NCBI GenBank assembly: GCA_033398695.1
Contig: CM065803.1
Coordinates: 50,831,501-50,895,500 of the forward strand
Direction: 5' to 3'
Source of the DNA: Orobanche coerulescens
Taxonomy: Eukaryota; Streptophyta; Magnoliopsida; Lamiales; Orobanchaceae
Length of the DNA stretch: 64,000 nt
Shown: one piece after another, positions 1 to 11,700 of the stretch
Layout of the letters: every line of letters begins with the position of its first letter
Numbering within the stretch: position 1 is the stretch's first letter
The notes under the pieces: generated by a model
What the model saw: only the letters and a program-made list of their open reading frames with translations
Told to the model about the DNA's origin: nothing
The model's database searches: none
Made by a program: the position numbers and the translations under genes

Positions 1-90
1 AAATCGATACAGAGTTGCGTCGTTTTTCAGGATATATAACATAATGGGAGTACTCCTTCCTCTCAAGAACATGTATCAACTGGAATTGTT

Positions 91-192
91 TTCTCTCCCT
101 AGTTGAGAGCCTTTGGTTTTTCTCTCCTTTGTTGAGAGACTTTGATTTCTCTCTCCTTTGTTGAGAGCCTTGGATTTCTCTCTCCTTTATTC
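91..192. repeat. Minisatellite, about 29-bp unit, 3.5 copies
   Basis: Three full units and part of a fourth follow one another. Each has a pyrimidine block (ctctctcctttg) then ttgagagcctttgg with small changes. The array lies just before the first recognisable LINE coding remnant, so it may belong to that element's 5' leader, but this is inference. I see no open frame conserved through it. Confidence 0.75.
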
Positions 193-233
193 AATTTGTG
201 CATTATGGAAGGATACTTCTACTTGTACCTTAA

Positions 234-539
234 TTGGATACTCGAATAATCACATTGATCTCAATATTTGTGATTCTAATGGAGGTTGGTGTCTCCCTGT
301 TTTTTATGGTTATCCAGCAAAATCGAAGACGAAGTTCATGGACTTCAAATTTTAGTAGGCTTAGTCAACTTCTACGGGTCATTATGGGAGAATTTAATGA
401 TATCTTAAACATCAACGATAAAAGAGAAGATGTTAAGCATCCTAATTGGCTTTTTTCAGGATTCAGAAGTTTGGTAGCTGATTATGGATTGATTAATCTT
501 CCGTTGAAAGGGTATCAGTATACTTGGTCATGGTTGTAG
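234..539 (+). pseudogene. LINE endonuclease remnant
   Basis: This 101-codon stretch contains MGEFNDILNINDKRE and the run DYGLINLPLKGYQYTWSW, matching the C-terminal part of plant LINE endonucleases (the GDFN..L and YTW blocks). The first residue of the GDFN block is E here instead of D, and the frame ends at 539 next to an AT-rich insertion. The N-terminal half of the endonuclease is missing or unreadable. The fragment is not functional. Confidence 0.65.
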
Positions 540-540
540 C

Positions 541-850
541 CCAGATGATTACTCGGAGATTAATCAGGGATTAATCGGGTTAGGCGGATTTATTTGTTTA
601 TTATTATTTTAATCATTTTTATATATAGAAAATTATATATATGTAAAAAAAATTAAAAATATATAATATTAGAATATTTAAACAAACATATAATTGATCA
701 TATATTAAATTTTTATATATGTATATATGTCTAAAATAGTCCATACTATCTTAATTTAAGAACTTATAGTACTGTTAAAATAGAAAAAATAAAACAATAA
801 ATAAAAAAAGTATTTACCCGCCTAGCGCCTAGGCCGATTTTTAGAACAGA
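541..850. mobile_element. AT-rich MITE-like insertion in the LINE
   Basis: An AT-rich block with no coding content interrupts the LINE between the endonuclease remnant (YTWSW) and the following conserved EDRLDRG stretch. Its ends are roughly inverted: gggttaggcgg near 575 against acccgcctagcgcctagg near 817-835. Exact borders and a target duplication are not clear, so the class is unassigned. Confidence 0.45.
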
Positions 851-868
851 GGACGCAGTAGAGGAGGA

Positions 869-2720
869 TTGAACTCTGTAGAAGATCGTTTAGACAGGGG
901 CATGGTGAACTCTGTAGAAGAGCATTTCAGACCACTCTCCTCTGATTTTGCAGACTGCAGTAGAGCAGTAGCTGGTACTGCTCAAAGGCTGCAGCGTTTC
1001 AGATTTGAGAAGAGGTGGTTGCAGGAACCAGAGTTGCCTAATATAATACGGGGTTGTTGGACCAATTTGGAGGGTATTGATATTCTGGAGTGATTGACTG
1101 CTACTTCTGAGTCGTTACAAGTTTGGTCCAGTTTCTTGAATATTGAAACTCGTAAGGAGAATGAAGCTTGTGAGAAAACTATACGCCGTTTGGAGAGTCA
1201 CACTGATACAGATTCGGTGGAATGTTTGATATCAGCAAAAAGAAAGCTAGGCTCTATCTTGCTTAAAGAAGAAGTTTATTGGAAATAAAGGGCGAAACAG
1301 TTCTGGATTAAAGGTGACAAGAACACAATGTTTTTCCATAATATGGCAACATCACGGAAAAAGTCAATTCTATCAAGAGATTGCAAAGGGAAGATGGAAG
1401 TTGCGCGGAGAATAGTTGTCATAGCCGTGTGATCATTAAAGATTATTTTTTACAAATATTTGCTGCTGATGAGGGAGAACCAGAGCTTGAGCAGGTTTTG
1501 CAGAGACTTCAACCAATGGTGAATGCTGGAATAAATGATGTCCTCACAAAGACATTTACATTGGAGAAATTTAGAGTTGCTTTGTTTCAAATGCACCCAG
1601 ATAAGTCTCCGGGACCCGACGGTTTCAATCCCGTTTTCTATAAAAATTTTGGGAGGTTATCAAATTTGACGTGTTCAAGAGTTGTGTTTATTGGCTCAAT
1701 TATGGTGTTTTTCCTCAAGATATGAATAAGGCAAATACTGTGTTGATCCCAAAAGTTGATAACCCAACACTTGTGAAAGATTGGCGCCCAATAGCTCTTA
1801 GTAATGTCATGTAAAAAAATCATTGCTAAGGTGCTGCGTAATAGGCTTAAAAGCACACTTCCTCAACTTGTTGATAACGCAAAGCAGCATTTGTGGTAGG
1901 ACGGGCTATTCAGGATTGCTTGTTGCTTTTGAAGCTATACATAGTATGAAACCAAAAAACAGAGGATGTTTGGTGATATGGCACTGCAAATTGAAATTAG
2001 TAAAGCATACGACAGTTAATTGGATCTACCTGCTTGATATCTTGAGACGTTGGGATTCTATGAAAAATGGGTTTCTTGGATCAAGTTGTGCGTGCGCACT
2101 ATGAGCTATAATGTGGTGGTGGAACAAGAACTTATAGGTCCTATCGTGCCGAAGCATGGATTGAGGCAAGAAGATCCTTTATCCCCTTATTTATTCATTC
2201 TTTGTGCGCGGGGGTTGTCTGCTATGTCAAATCATGCTTTAGCAAGTGGAAATTTGCATGGTATTCGGATGGGAAGAAGAGGACCAGTGATATCACATCT
2301 TATGTTCGCGGATGATAGTATGCATTTTCTGTCGTGCAACAACAATGGAATGTGCTAAACTGAAAGAAATTCTCCTTGAGTATGAAAATGCATCCAGACA
2401 GGCTATTAATTTTACCAAATCTGGCATTTATTTCAGTCGGAATGTTACAGATGAGGTTCGGGCTGCTCTATCAGACTTGCTTGGTGTCCATCAACCTTTA
2501 AACACTGGGCGCTATCTTGGATTACCGTCATCGATTGGGAGTAATAAGAAAGCTATTTTCAATTATCTTCGTGATAGAATGTGGCAAAGAATTCAAGTTT
2601 GGCAAGGAAAGAAGCTTTCTAAGGCTGGTAAATATATAGGTGCTTATCAAGTCAGTAGCAGAAGCAATCCCAGCATATTGTATGACCTCTTTATTTACTG
2701 CCGGTTTGTCTAACGGATGA
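869..2720 (+). pseudogene. LINE reverse transcriptase, broken
   Basis: The product would copy element RNA at a nicked target. Visible RT blocks in different frames are PDKSPGPDGFNP (near 1600), DWRPIALSN (near 1780), HGLRQEDPLSPYLFIL (near 2155) and the catalytic FADDS (near 2310), followed by GRYLGLPSSIG (near 2510). FADD is the plant LINE form of the catalytic YxDD box. At least four frameshifts or stops separate the blocks, for example just after the WRPIALSN block and just after FADDS. This is a dead copy. Confidence 0.8.
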
Positions 2721-4250
2721 ACTAGAAAAGATGATGAATCCCTTTTGGTGGGAGAATAATGTTGATAATACTAAAGGAATAAAATGGATGAGATGGGAAA
2801 GACGGTGTACCAGGATGTAGGAGGAATGGGGTTTCGAAATTTCCAGATTTTCAACATCACGATGCTTAGGAAGATAGGTATTGCTGACCCAAATGCTCTT
2901 GTGCGTAAAGTTCTTTAAGGCTAAATACTTTCCGGAAAGGGATTTTTTAAATGCCGATGTAGGACATAATCCAAGTTATACTTGGATTATAACGAGCATC
3001 TGTTCTTCTCAAGATCTTTTGCGAAGTGGATTACGTTGGAAAATTGGAGGAGAAAACGTGAAAGTGTATCATGATCCTTGGCTTCGTCAAGATGGTGCAT
3101 TCAACATATCATCACCTCATGATCCATATATGTCTAATCTGAGAGTAAAAGATCTTATGATCCCTGGTTGTAGAAGTTGGATTCTGACTTATCGAGGATT
3201 TGTTTGTTGACACTTGACGCTAAAATTATTCCGAGTATAACACTAAGTCCGGATAGTGGTATGAATAAAATCATATGGCATTATTGTAGAATATGAGTGT
3301 GTACAGTTAAATCTGCTTATGGATTAGCTTGTTCTATGACTCTTGAATCAGAACTTGCTATCCATAAAGATTGAAGAAACTTGTGGAAGTGTAAAGTTCC
3401 ACCTAAAGTGACGTGTTTTCTCTGGAGAGCAACTCATAACTGTTTACCGACTAAAGAAAATCTTATGAGTAGGGGAGTGCAGATTGGTGGCAGTAGTGTG
3501 AGTTGTGGTAGTGGGTTTGAAAATGCATGGTATATCTTTGTTGCTTGTCCGCTCGCGGAAATATGTTGGGAAGTAGCAGGTTTAAAGGAGGTTACGAGGT
3601 CTGGGATTGAGGTTGCTGATTCCTTTTCAGACCTTATTTTCAATGTTTTTGGGCAAAATGAGTGCGAGATAAGTGTAAAGTGGAGTATGATGTTATATCA
3701 TATTTGGAGAGGAAGAAACGACAAGCTTTGGAACAATAAAAATCCTACTAGAGATAATATCATATGCATGGCTCGTGACTCTCTACATGAATGGTTGTTT
3801 TTTCAAAATCGGCAAATAGGAGCTATACAACAGAAGGGAAGAAATTCAATTTGTAAAGGTTGGCATGATTTGCAGAATGGTATTGAGGAATACTCAGGGA
3901 GCTTTTGTTGAGGCTAAATCTATTACGGTCTCGGGTTGTATGCGTGTTGAAGATGGAGAAGCAATGGTTTGTATGAGGCGCTCTCATGGATTAAGAATAA
4001 AGGTCTGAACAATGTGATATTTGCAACAGATAGCAAGATCACTCATGATGCAGTTTCTAGGTGTGCAATGGATAATTCGGAGTTTGGCTCCATCGTTGAT
4101 AGTTGCCAAAAGTTACTTGGTGACGGCAGTCATTTCAAGGTGAAGAAAGTACGCCATGAAGCTAATGTGGTAGCACATAAACTGGCTAGAATGTCTCTAG
4201 CTTTTCTTTTATGCATATTTGGGATGAACCACCGAATGATGTGGAGGGTC
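2721..4250 (+). pseudogene. LINE zinc-binding RT tail and RNase H remnant
   Basis: The frame at 3381-3911 begins with WKCKVPPKVTCFLWRA and NCLPTKENL, the signature of the zf-RVT region at the end of plant LINE RTs. The frame at 3969-4200 reads FATDSK, then VKKVRHEANVVAHKLAR, which match the second aspartate block and the final H..AN..AH..A block of plant LINE RNase H domains. The first RNase H aspartate block is not recognisable. The pieces lie in different frames. Confidence 0.75.
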
Positions 4251-4300
4251 TCCTTCATTTACCATGTGTGCGTTCGTAATCTTTTAAAAAAATAGCTTGC

Positions 4301-4890
4301 CGAAATGGCATACCATTTATCGTTAGCACGCTAGTATGACATACCAATAAAGTACAAATTGCCGGGTACCCTAATCCTCAGTCACATCCGGACGATTTTA
4401 AGATAGATGGAATTATTACACATTTCTTCACAATTTTCACTATTCACTCATATTTTTCTATCAATTTTTTTCGGTTACTCCATTTGTCCCACTTGAAGAG
4501 TCCTATTTGACAAATATAAACTTTTTACGAATTGCATGGATAACTTTTATTTTATCCTTATTAATTGAGAAATAATTTTGGACCATATATATTCATAATT
4601 TTAAGGATATAAGATGTAAAAAATTAGAAAAATAATTCTTCTTTAGCGGTAGAATAATTTCTTAAAATATGATTTCCAATCACACCAAATTCTCAGCCTC
4701 CAATAAGCAATAATCTCTAGACTTGAACAACAGTGTTCCAGAAAAGGACCAATAGGAGATGCAAAAATCATACTTCACTTCTTTTATAATAATAAAAAGC
4801 ATATCAGTCTTGAACCACTACATGAAGTAATGCATAAGCAAACAATAAAACATAAATATACAACAACAATCTTACTCCATACTCGTCGTC
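4301..4890. other. Spacer between the LINE and the LIG4 stop
   Basis: No gene is seen. The part next to 4890 should hold the LIG4 3' untranslated region (minus strand). A Stowaway-like end (ctccatttgtcccacttg, from about 4477) is present, but I could not find its partner end, so it may be a half element. I could not fix a polyadenylation site from sequence alone. Confidence 0.5.
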
Positions 4891-5710
4891 TCACCAATCC
4901 TTGAGCAATTCCTCAGCAAGATCCCTAAGGCTTACTTTCTGTTTCTTAACAGCCGGTTGCCTTCCAGCATCATGACTTGGTTTTCCCTCTTCATTGGTAC
5001 AAACAGGACTTTTTTCTTTAACCTGCTCACAAACAGGATTCGAACTTTCAGCTTTCTTGTTAGCAAGAATAGGTAACATATTTAGCAACATAGCTTGAAG
5101 TGGATCGACACGGTTTTCAGTTCGGTCTTTGTGCAGAGTACTACTACTCCCCTGTCCATATTCAACAACCTCATTTATTTTATTCAATCTTTGTCCACAT
5201 TTTTTATTATTTTCTTCATCGAGTGCTTTGCCTTTGTCTGATGTAGAATCTTCCACTTCCTCTTTCTTTTGAATTTCGGGAATTAGTGCATCTGCAGTTC
5301 CAGAAGCACCTATGTCGTCCAATTCATTTCCACCAATCACAGCAGGCTTGTTTTTAATCTTAGCCCTTGTGGATAATCCTTTGTTTTCTACAATCTCACT
5401 GTCTTCAACATCTTCTTTATCGTCCAAAGAACTACTCTTATCTGATTCATTTTCATAAATCTTAACAGGCTTGGGTCCGACCCGTGTCCTTGTTCTTCGG
5501 GAGTTGCTGACAACTGGTTTTCCCTTTCTTGTGCTCGTCCCACTAGGTCTTCCCCTTTTTCTTCTTTCACTCATGTTATTAGGCAAGCTGACGATTCTTG
5601 GTTCGTGTGATGTAGAATTGTTTTTCCGCCCACGTTTATATGAAGATGAAGTATCCACTGATCCAATTTGCCAATTATGATATTCTTCTCCAGTAGGTTC
5701 TTGTTCAGCA
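4891..5710 (-). CDS. LIG4: LIG4 exon 27: long basic C-terminal tail
   Basis: The last exon gives residues 921-1193, a low-complexity charged tail found in plant but not animal ligase IV. It contains KRGRPSGTS (residues 972-980), which matches the AT-hook core RGRP, and several K/R-rich stretches. It ends [14 protein letters not shown], nearly the same as the Arabidopsis end. Acceptor: TTATCCAG with the exon starting TGCTGAACAAG. Intron 26 before it carries a decayed LTR element. Confidence 0.93.
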
Positions 5711-8700
5711 CTGGATAACGGCAGAGACAAATATTAGACTTGCAATAAATTTATGTTGTGTTTGAATGTCAATATTATATAAATCTCATTAAAGAATTAC
5801 TCAAAGAAACGCGCAAACACACACAAGTAAACTATAATGCTATATATATCACAAACACAACAGTAGTCCACCAAACAAAAATACAAAAAGATTTTACCCA
5901 AGGATTGCGAACGCATCAACTGTGTGTGTGTACATACACACACATATACACACACATTAAAAGATACAACAAATATCTTCCACATTGACATCACCCTTCA
6001 AATCTTTAAGTTCAGAGCTGTGGATCTACTTCCACAGAGGGATCCGTCAGATTATCACTATTTAGTATTTGATCTATCTATTGTCTATTCTGATTAGTAT
6101 TTTAGCATGTCTGCTCCTGCGTGGGCTTGCATTAGATTGAGAATAAAAAGGGGTCTCCCCTACGAGAAGATTCATCTAGGATTTTATTCTTGATCAGAAA
6201 ATGGCGCTAGTCGCTTGGGCAGAAGAGTTTCTCTTCTGATCATCTTTAGGCAGGAGAATGTGTTCTCCTGATTGTTCTTTTTTATATTGTTTCTTCTATA
6301 CATTTCCCATTGAGAACATTGTATTCTCCTTTACTCTAACAAATTGGTCCAACCTGCCGGATAAGTTTATGCACCAAACCCAAAATCAAATTTGAATCAA
6401 GATGGATGATCATGTGGAAAAGTTTGAGAAGGGAAATGAATCTCTCAGGGCTGAGGTGGAGCAGCTGCGGCAATGAAAGAGAAGATTCATCAGATTGATG
6501 CCCTGAAAGAGTCCATAGAGGATATGAAGCGGATGATGAGTATGATGTTGAAGGGTAGACATGGGGAAGAAGTGACCCGTAGGTGTGGATCATGCATACA
6601 GCGCGTCGGCGCAAGGGGCGAGGGCCGCGAGGTATGTGGCTGGTGTTCATGGCGAGTCCGCGGGGCTAGCCTATTGGGCAAACACCTGGTGAGAGCAACA
6701 CTGGGCTAGGGCTCACTAGGGGGGAGGCAGCGCCTACTTTCAGTGCTGGGCTGGGGTCTGTTTTTGGGCCGACGAGGTTGCAGCGTGGAATGACAGTGAT
6801 TCAAGAGTTGACCGCTTACTTTGGCACCACTAAACCGGGCGGCCGCGCAAGCGTCGATAGGGTGAGGCAGCTCGGACAGCGGAGTGACAGGTCTGGGAGG
6901 TTTGGCGATGAATGGATCCCCTATTCAGGTGACTCATGAGGCGTAAGCAGCCGCGTATCGCCTCAGTTTACTTATTTTCGGTTTTGGAAGAAGCAGCCCA
7001 GACATGGATCTCTAAGGCCGAACAATATTTCCAACTACGTGAGACATCTTAAACAAGCAAGTTTGATGTGTGGCTCTGATCGCAATGGACGGAAGCAAGT
7101 TTGATGTGGCTCTGATTGCAATGTACCAGGTCAAGTATTCCAGGACGGACTTGGAATCAGTTGAAGTTGGAGATGCTGTGGATGTTTGGGGATAACCCGT
7201 TCGCTAACCCTTTGAGGCGTTGGTGCAAACCAAACAGACAGGATCGATATATGAATTTGTTACTGCTTTTATATCCCGATTGGTTCACGTACCTGGACTG
7301 GCATAACAGTATTTTTGTTGGGATTATTTCTCCACGAACTCGAGGAGGATATAAGGCTGAAAATTCGCTCTCGGAAGCGAGGACTTTATCTGGAACTATT
7401 TATTTAGCCAAGGGGAGAAAGGGAGTTGGGGGTGATTCACCGTTATGAGAACATGAACCTCGGCTCCTATCCAGCATACATCCGCGGGAGGGCAAGCCAT
7501 CACATATTGTGATAGCATCTGGAGGCAATTATGGCAGCAAACATGAGTCAGCTACCCAGTCTAGCAACTCATCAGGGTCTACTGTGGAACAAATTAAACG
7601 TGGAACAAGTTGTCAAATGACTCACAAGGAGTATCTAGAGAAAAGAACAGCCGAAGTGTGTTTCGATGTGATGATAGGCCAGAGAACCGTTCTTCAGATA
7701 AGGCACTGCAAGTGTTTATCGTTTCTGAACCAGATGACAACCTACCTCCACCTGCTTGGCTGATTTCTCAGTGATTCGCAAGACGAGACACGTGTGGGAT
7801 TAGGCAAGGCAAGGCAACTTTTGATATTCAGCCTTGGAAACAAGGATGTATAAAAGTAGGAAGGCATTGTTACTGACGAAGTTAGAGTCAGATTATTATT
7901 ATTTAGTAAGTAATCTGTTTATAGTCTATTCTAATTAGTATTTTAGTTAATTAGTTGTTAATTACAGCCCATAATTATTATGGGCTGCCCTTGTGTGGGC
8001 TTGGATTAGGTTGAGAATAAAAAGGGGTCCCCTCCCTAAGAGAAGATTCGTCTAGGATTTTTGTCTTGGTCAGAAAACTGCGCTAGTCGCTTGGGCAGAA
8101 AAGTTTCACTTCTGATTCCCCTTGGCGTAATACTATAAAATAAAATACCCAGGAGAGATGTACAGTTTTGAAATTTTATTATTATCAGCACTAAATCGGA
8201 TATAATAACGTTTAGGGAAGCCCTTACCTCTCTTCAGTTAAAGTCCTCTGAAAACACTGGGGAATCACACTATAACTGTCCTCGGGCAATTTTTGGTCCT
8301 TTACGAAGCAGTCGTCCAACCACTGAGACTTGATAATTTGCAAACTTCTTCTGCACAAAAGACGCTTCTCCGCCTCTGAGAAACTGTCGAAGGGAAAACA
8401 AAGGTATCAATCTTCTTCTGATTGAAAATGACATTTCTTCAATTATTTATTTCAGGTATAACACCAGATCTTTTATCGTTGGTGGGTGGACTACTACTGC
8501 CTTGTTTGTTGAAGATAGCATTGGAAAATGATGATTTAACAATCCTATTGGAGGTGAAACATGGAGATATTATCCAGAAAAGTAAGTATTCCAATTTACT
8601 TCTACACATGATAAAGTACATCTAGAAAGGATACCTCCTCCCGAATATGAAAAAGTATCAATAATAATAATCTTTACTACTCCCTCTGTTTATAATTGAC

Positions 8701-11700
8701 ATTTAAGGATTTGGCTCAATTATTGAACTAATTAACAGGATCTACTTATAAGGGTAAAAGACAAACTTAATCTCATCAATTAAAGATAAAAGTGTAGTGC
8801 TTTGAGAAAAGAGATGTTTGTTTAATATTATAAAGGTAAATCTGGAATAAGAATTGAAAAACATCCTTGAGAAATGAGAACGTCAAGTATTAATGAACCA
8901 AAGAAATCTTTAAAATGTCAACTATAAACAAATGGAGGGAGTATCAAAGAAAACGATGCCATATCCCAAAAGCATGAGGCTTAAAAAATACCTCAAAGAG
9001 GGATAAGGTGGCTGAGTTTGTGTAAACCGCACATAACGCAAATTCTTGCAAGAAAAATTAACTATGATAATTCATTTCAGCCATAATATATTAACTACAA
9101 ATGGTGCAGATAGAATGAATTGCATAAGAAAGTTCCGCTTACCTATTCAATAGTGTATCAAAGCCCACATCATTTCGTGGACTTGCCACAATTACTAAGT
9201 GGGTAGCATCAGAAAGAGACTCGGCCACACTGCCACCACCACTGCAAATTTCAATCTTCATCCTTCTGATTGCAAGCTCCAGCAGAACTTCCCGGTTCCT
9301 GTTGTTTCTAAATACAAATAAAAAGAAAATTAAATCTGACATCCAAATGTCATTCAACTAAGGTGGAACTTGGCTCCCCTGCTAATCAAAAGAACAAACA
9401 CAATCATCTTACACATTACCCGTGAAGGTGGAAGTAAATGCAGCAACCATGAAAGCGAACCCATTCCTCCCTTGGACAGAGTTTTTTCTTGTAATACTGT
9501 ATTTCTTTAGAACCTTCAACCTCACTCATGTTGCCTAAGATCTGAAAAGCAAAAATAACCACAACCATAAAATTTAGATAAAATGTTGGCTTGATCAAAG
9601 CAAGTTCAATGCACTGATTTTTTTGGTGTTCGTGTTCCCTTGTAGCATTAACGCAGCTAAACTTCTCGCACAATGTTAATCTGTAGTAACTACCATATGA
9701 TCCTAAATCACCTTACCTGTTTGAGGTCTGTCACATTAAGATCCAAATAGTAGGAGTCTGAGAATTCATCAATTTCTTCTCCTAGCTTTTCCTTTGACGT
9801 GTCAGAGAGGAAGACAAAGTACCTTTAAAAAAGTGGGTGGATGAATAAAATATTTCAATCTAAATAGGAGAGATCAAATGCTCGGGTGACGGACCTAGGA
9901 TGTAATGGAAGAAGTTTTTTTTGTGCACAACAGTCAGCAAACCAAGAGTAATGAATAACATCTCCTAGGCGCTTTGCAGCCTGAAACTTGATCCCTGTTA
10001 AATAATCATAGAAGTCATGCCTTCTGACATATGTGTTTCCCCATTTATGTAAGTTGGTGATTGAGTTTTCATGTGTACTTTATATGAAGGAAAAGGAGAG
10101 CTTGAGACAGATGGAGAGACCGACTAACCTCTACTTTCAGAGGCAATGCTGTGAGTAACCGAACTGTTCAGATTCATTGAGAAAGTGCCACCGTTCTCAA
10201 CCACCATTTTGTGCAAGGAATCGAGAGAATGTGAAGAAGGTATATTTACAAAGTCTATATGTCAAGGACAATCAATTAACATATCAAAACAGCACCAAAA
10301 CCTGCATACGTTCAGAAATTCAGCATAATTGGACATCTCTTTGGAACTTGAAACATGTTAATGAAATTGAGTCTTCCAACATAAGGATCCACCAACCACA
10401 ATAGGTGGTTCAATTTCAAGAATTATATAGAAAAATGCAATTACAAATTCATCATCCCTATTCCCAACAAGGAACATAATGCGAATTCGTCCTAAGAAAG
10501 TTTCTGACGCGTTATATGTACTTTGATAAGCATAACCACATGAAGTAAACACTTAAATCCAGATGGATTATAGTTAAAACCCGCTACAAAGAAATTTTAA
10601 GGATACAGAATATCATGTTTGAGAATATTGATGTTTCACCCTTAACTTGAGAAACATCAGTCTGAATAAAGTGAGAAGGAACAACAGAAACATTCTTTTT
10701 CGCTCTTCTAGACAATTTTGTACGTTTTGGTTTATTTTCCTGCTCATCTGCATTATCAGTCGCCCTTTGCATGGTACCATTGCTTGAATGAACCAATTCA
10801 ACAAAAGCTGCAACAGGTAAAACGAAAATCATACATGGATATTTATTTGGTCGGCAAGCATATAGCATTTATAGGGACACCTTGAAATATAAGAATACTA
10901 AAACATAATTCATTATGATCTATTGAAGACCATAAGAACTGAAATGAAGTCAGTCACTCACACTGCACATCAAGGCATTCATGCCAAGGTTTCTCATATC
11001 TCACCCGATCAATCCGTGGAAATCTTAAGCTATATGGAGCAGCAAATACCTTAACCAACAAAACTAATCAGGATGTACTGCAGAAAACAAGTACAATATA
11101 TGCAGGAATAAAGAGGGTAGAGACTGATCAGGATCTTAGTGATGTACTGCGGTGCACATGTTCGGGATTGCACGAACTTCACCGCAAGTGCAAAGAGTTA
11201 GCTGTGTACAATACCTCAGATCTGATTGTTCGAATATCGCTGGTGATGGAAACTATAATTGATCTGTGTATGAAGATCATATATGGGTAAGAAACGCTGA
11301 AATAAATGACCTGCATTCATCACTAAAAATTTCTGCTCACTTTTCTGGGCTTTCAACCCACACATCTGGTCTCTCCTTGGAGTTATTTGTAACTTGATAA
11401 AAGCTTGGAGGTGCTCTCTTCGGATATTCAAATTTTCTGAAATAAGAATTGGTCCAATTTTAATTGAATATGAAATATAAAGCAGTGGCTAACATTAAAG
11501 AGCGCCTGTATTTAGGGTTATCCTTGTACCAGCTTAATTCATGGACGATTCAGAAGTTACAAGCATGAATTCCACATTACAATAATTGCGCAAACTACCA
11601 AAGATAATTCCAATTTATTTCTGGGGCATCCGAACAACGGGCAGGCAAAAAAGTCCAAGATCCAAAAAATTAGAAGCTACCTGAGATAAGGCTTCAATTT

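Larger units (their letters stand above)
193..4300 (+). mobile_element. Decayed L1-type non-LTR retrotransposon (LINE)
   Basis: Reading the plus strand in shifting frames gives, in order, an endonuclease remnant (234-539), reverse transcriptase (about 1381-2720), a zinc-binding RT-associated region (about 3381-3570) and an RNase H-like tail (3969-4200). This is the order of plant L1-clade LINE ORF2. Frameshifts and stops break it at many points, so it cannot be active. The 5' end is uncertain and may lie at or before the window edge. The 3' end is placed near 4300, where homology-like coding stops; no clear poly(A) tail or target duplication was seen. It lies downstream of the convergent LIG4 3' end. 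Confidence 0.8.

Noticed and set aside
8422..8625. 67-codon plus frame near LIG4 exon 26 as a small gene
   Set aside because: It lies in LIG4 intron 25 with no recognisable similarity and no support beyond chance length.
10584..10868. Separate 94-residue protein
   Set aside because: It is LIG4 exon 20 plus intron read-through on both sides.
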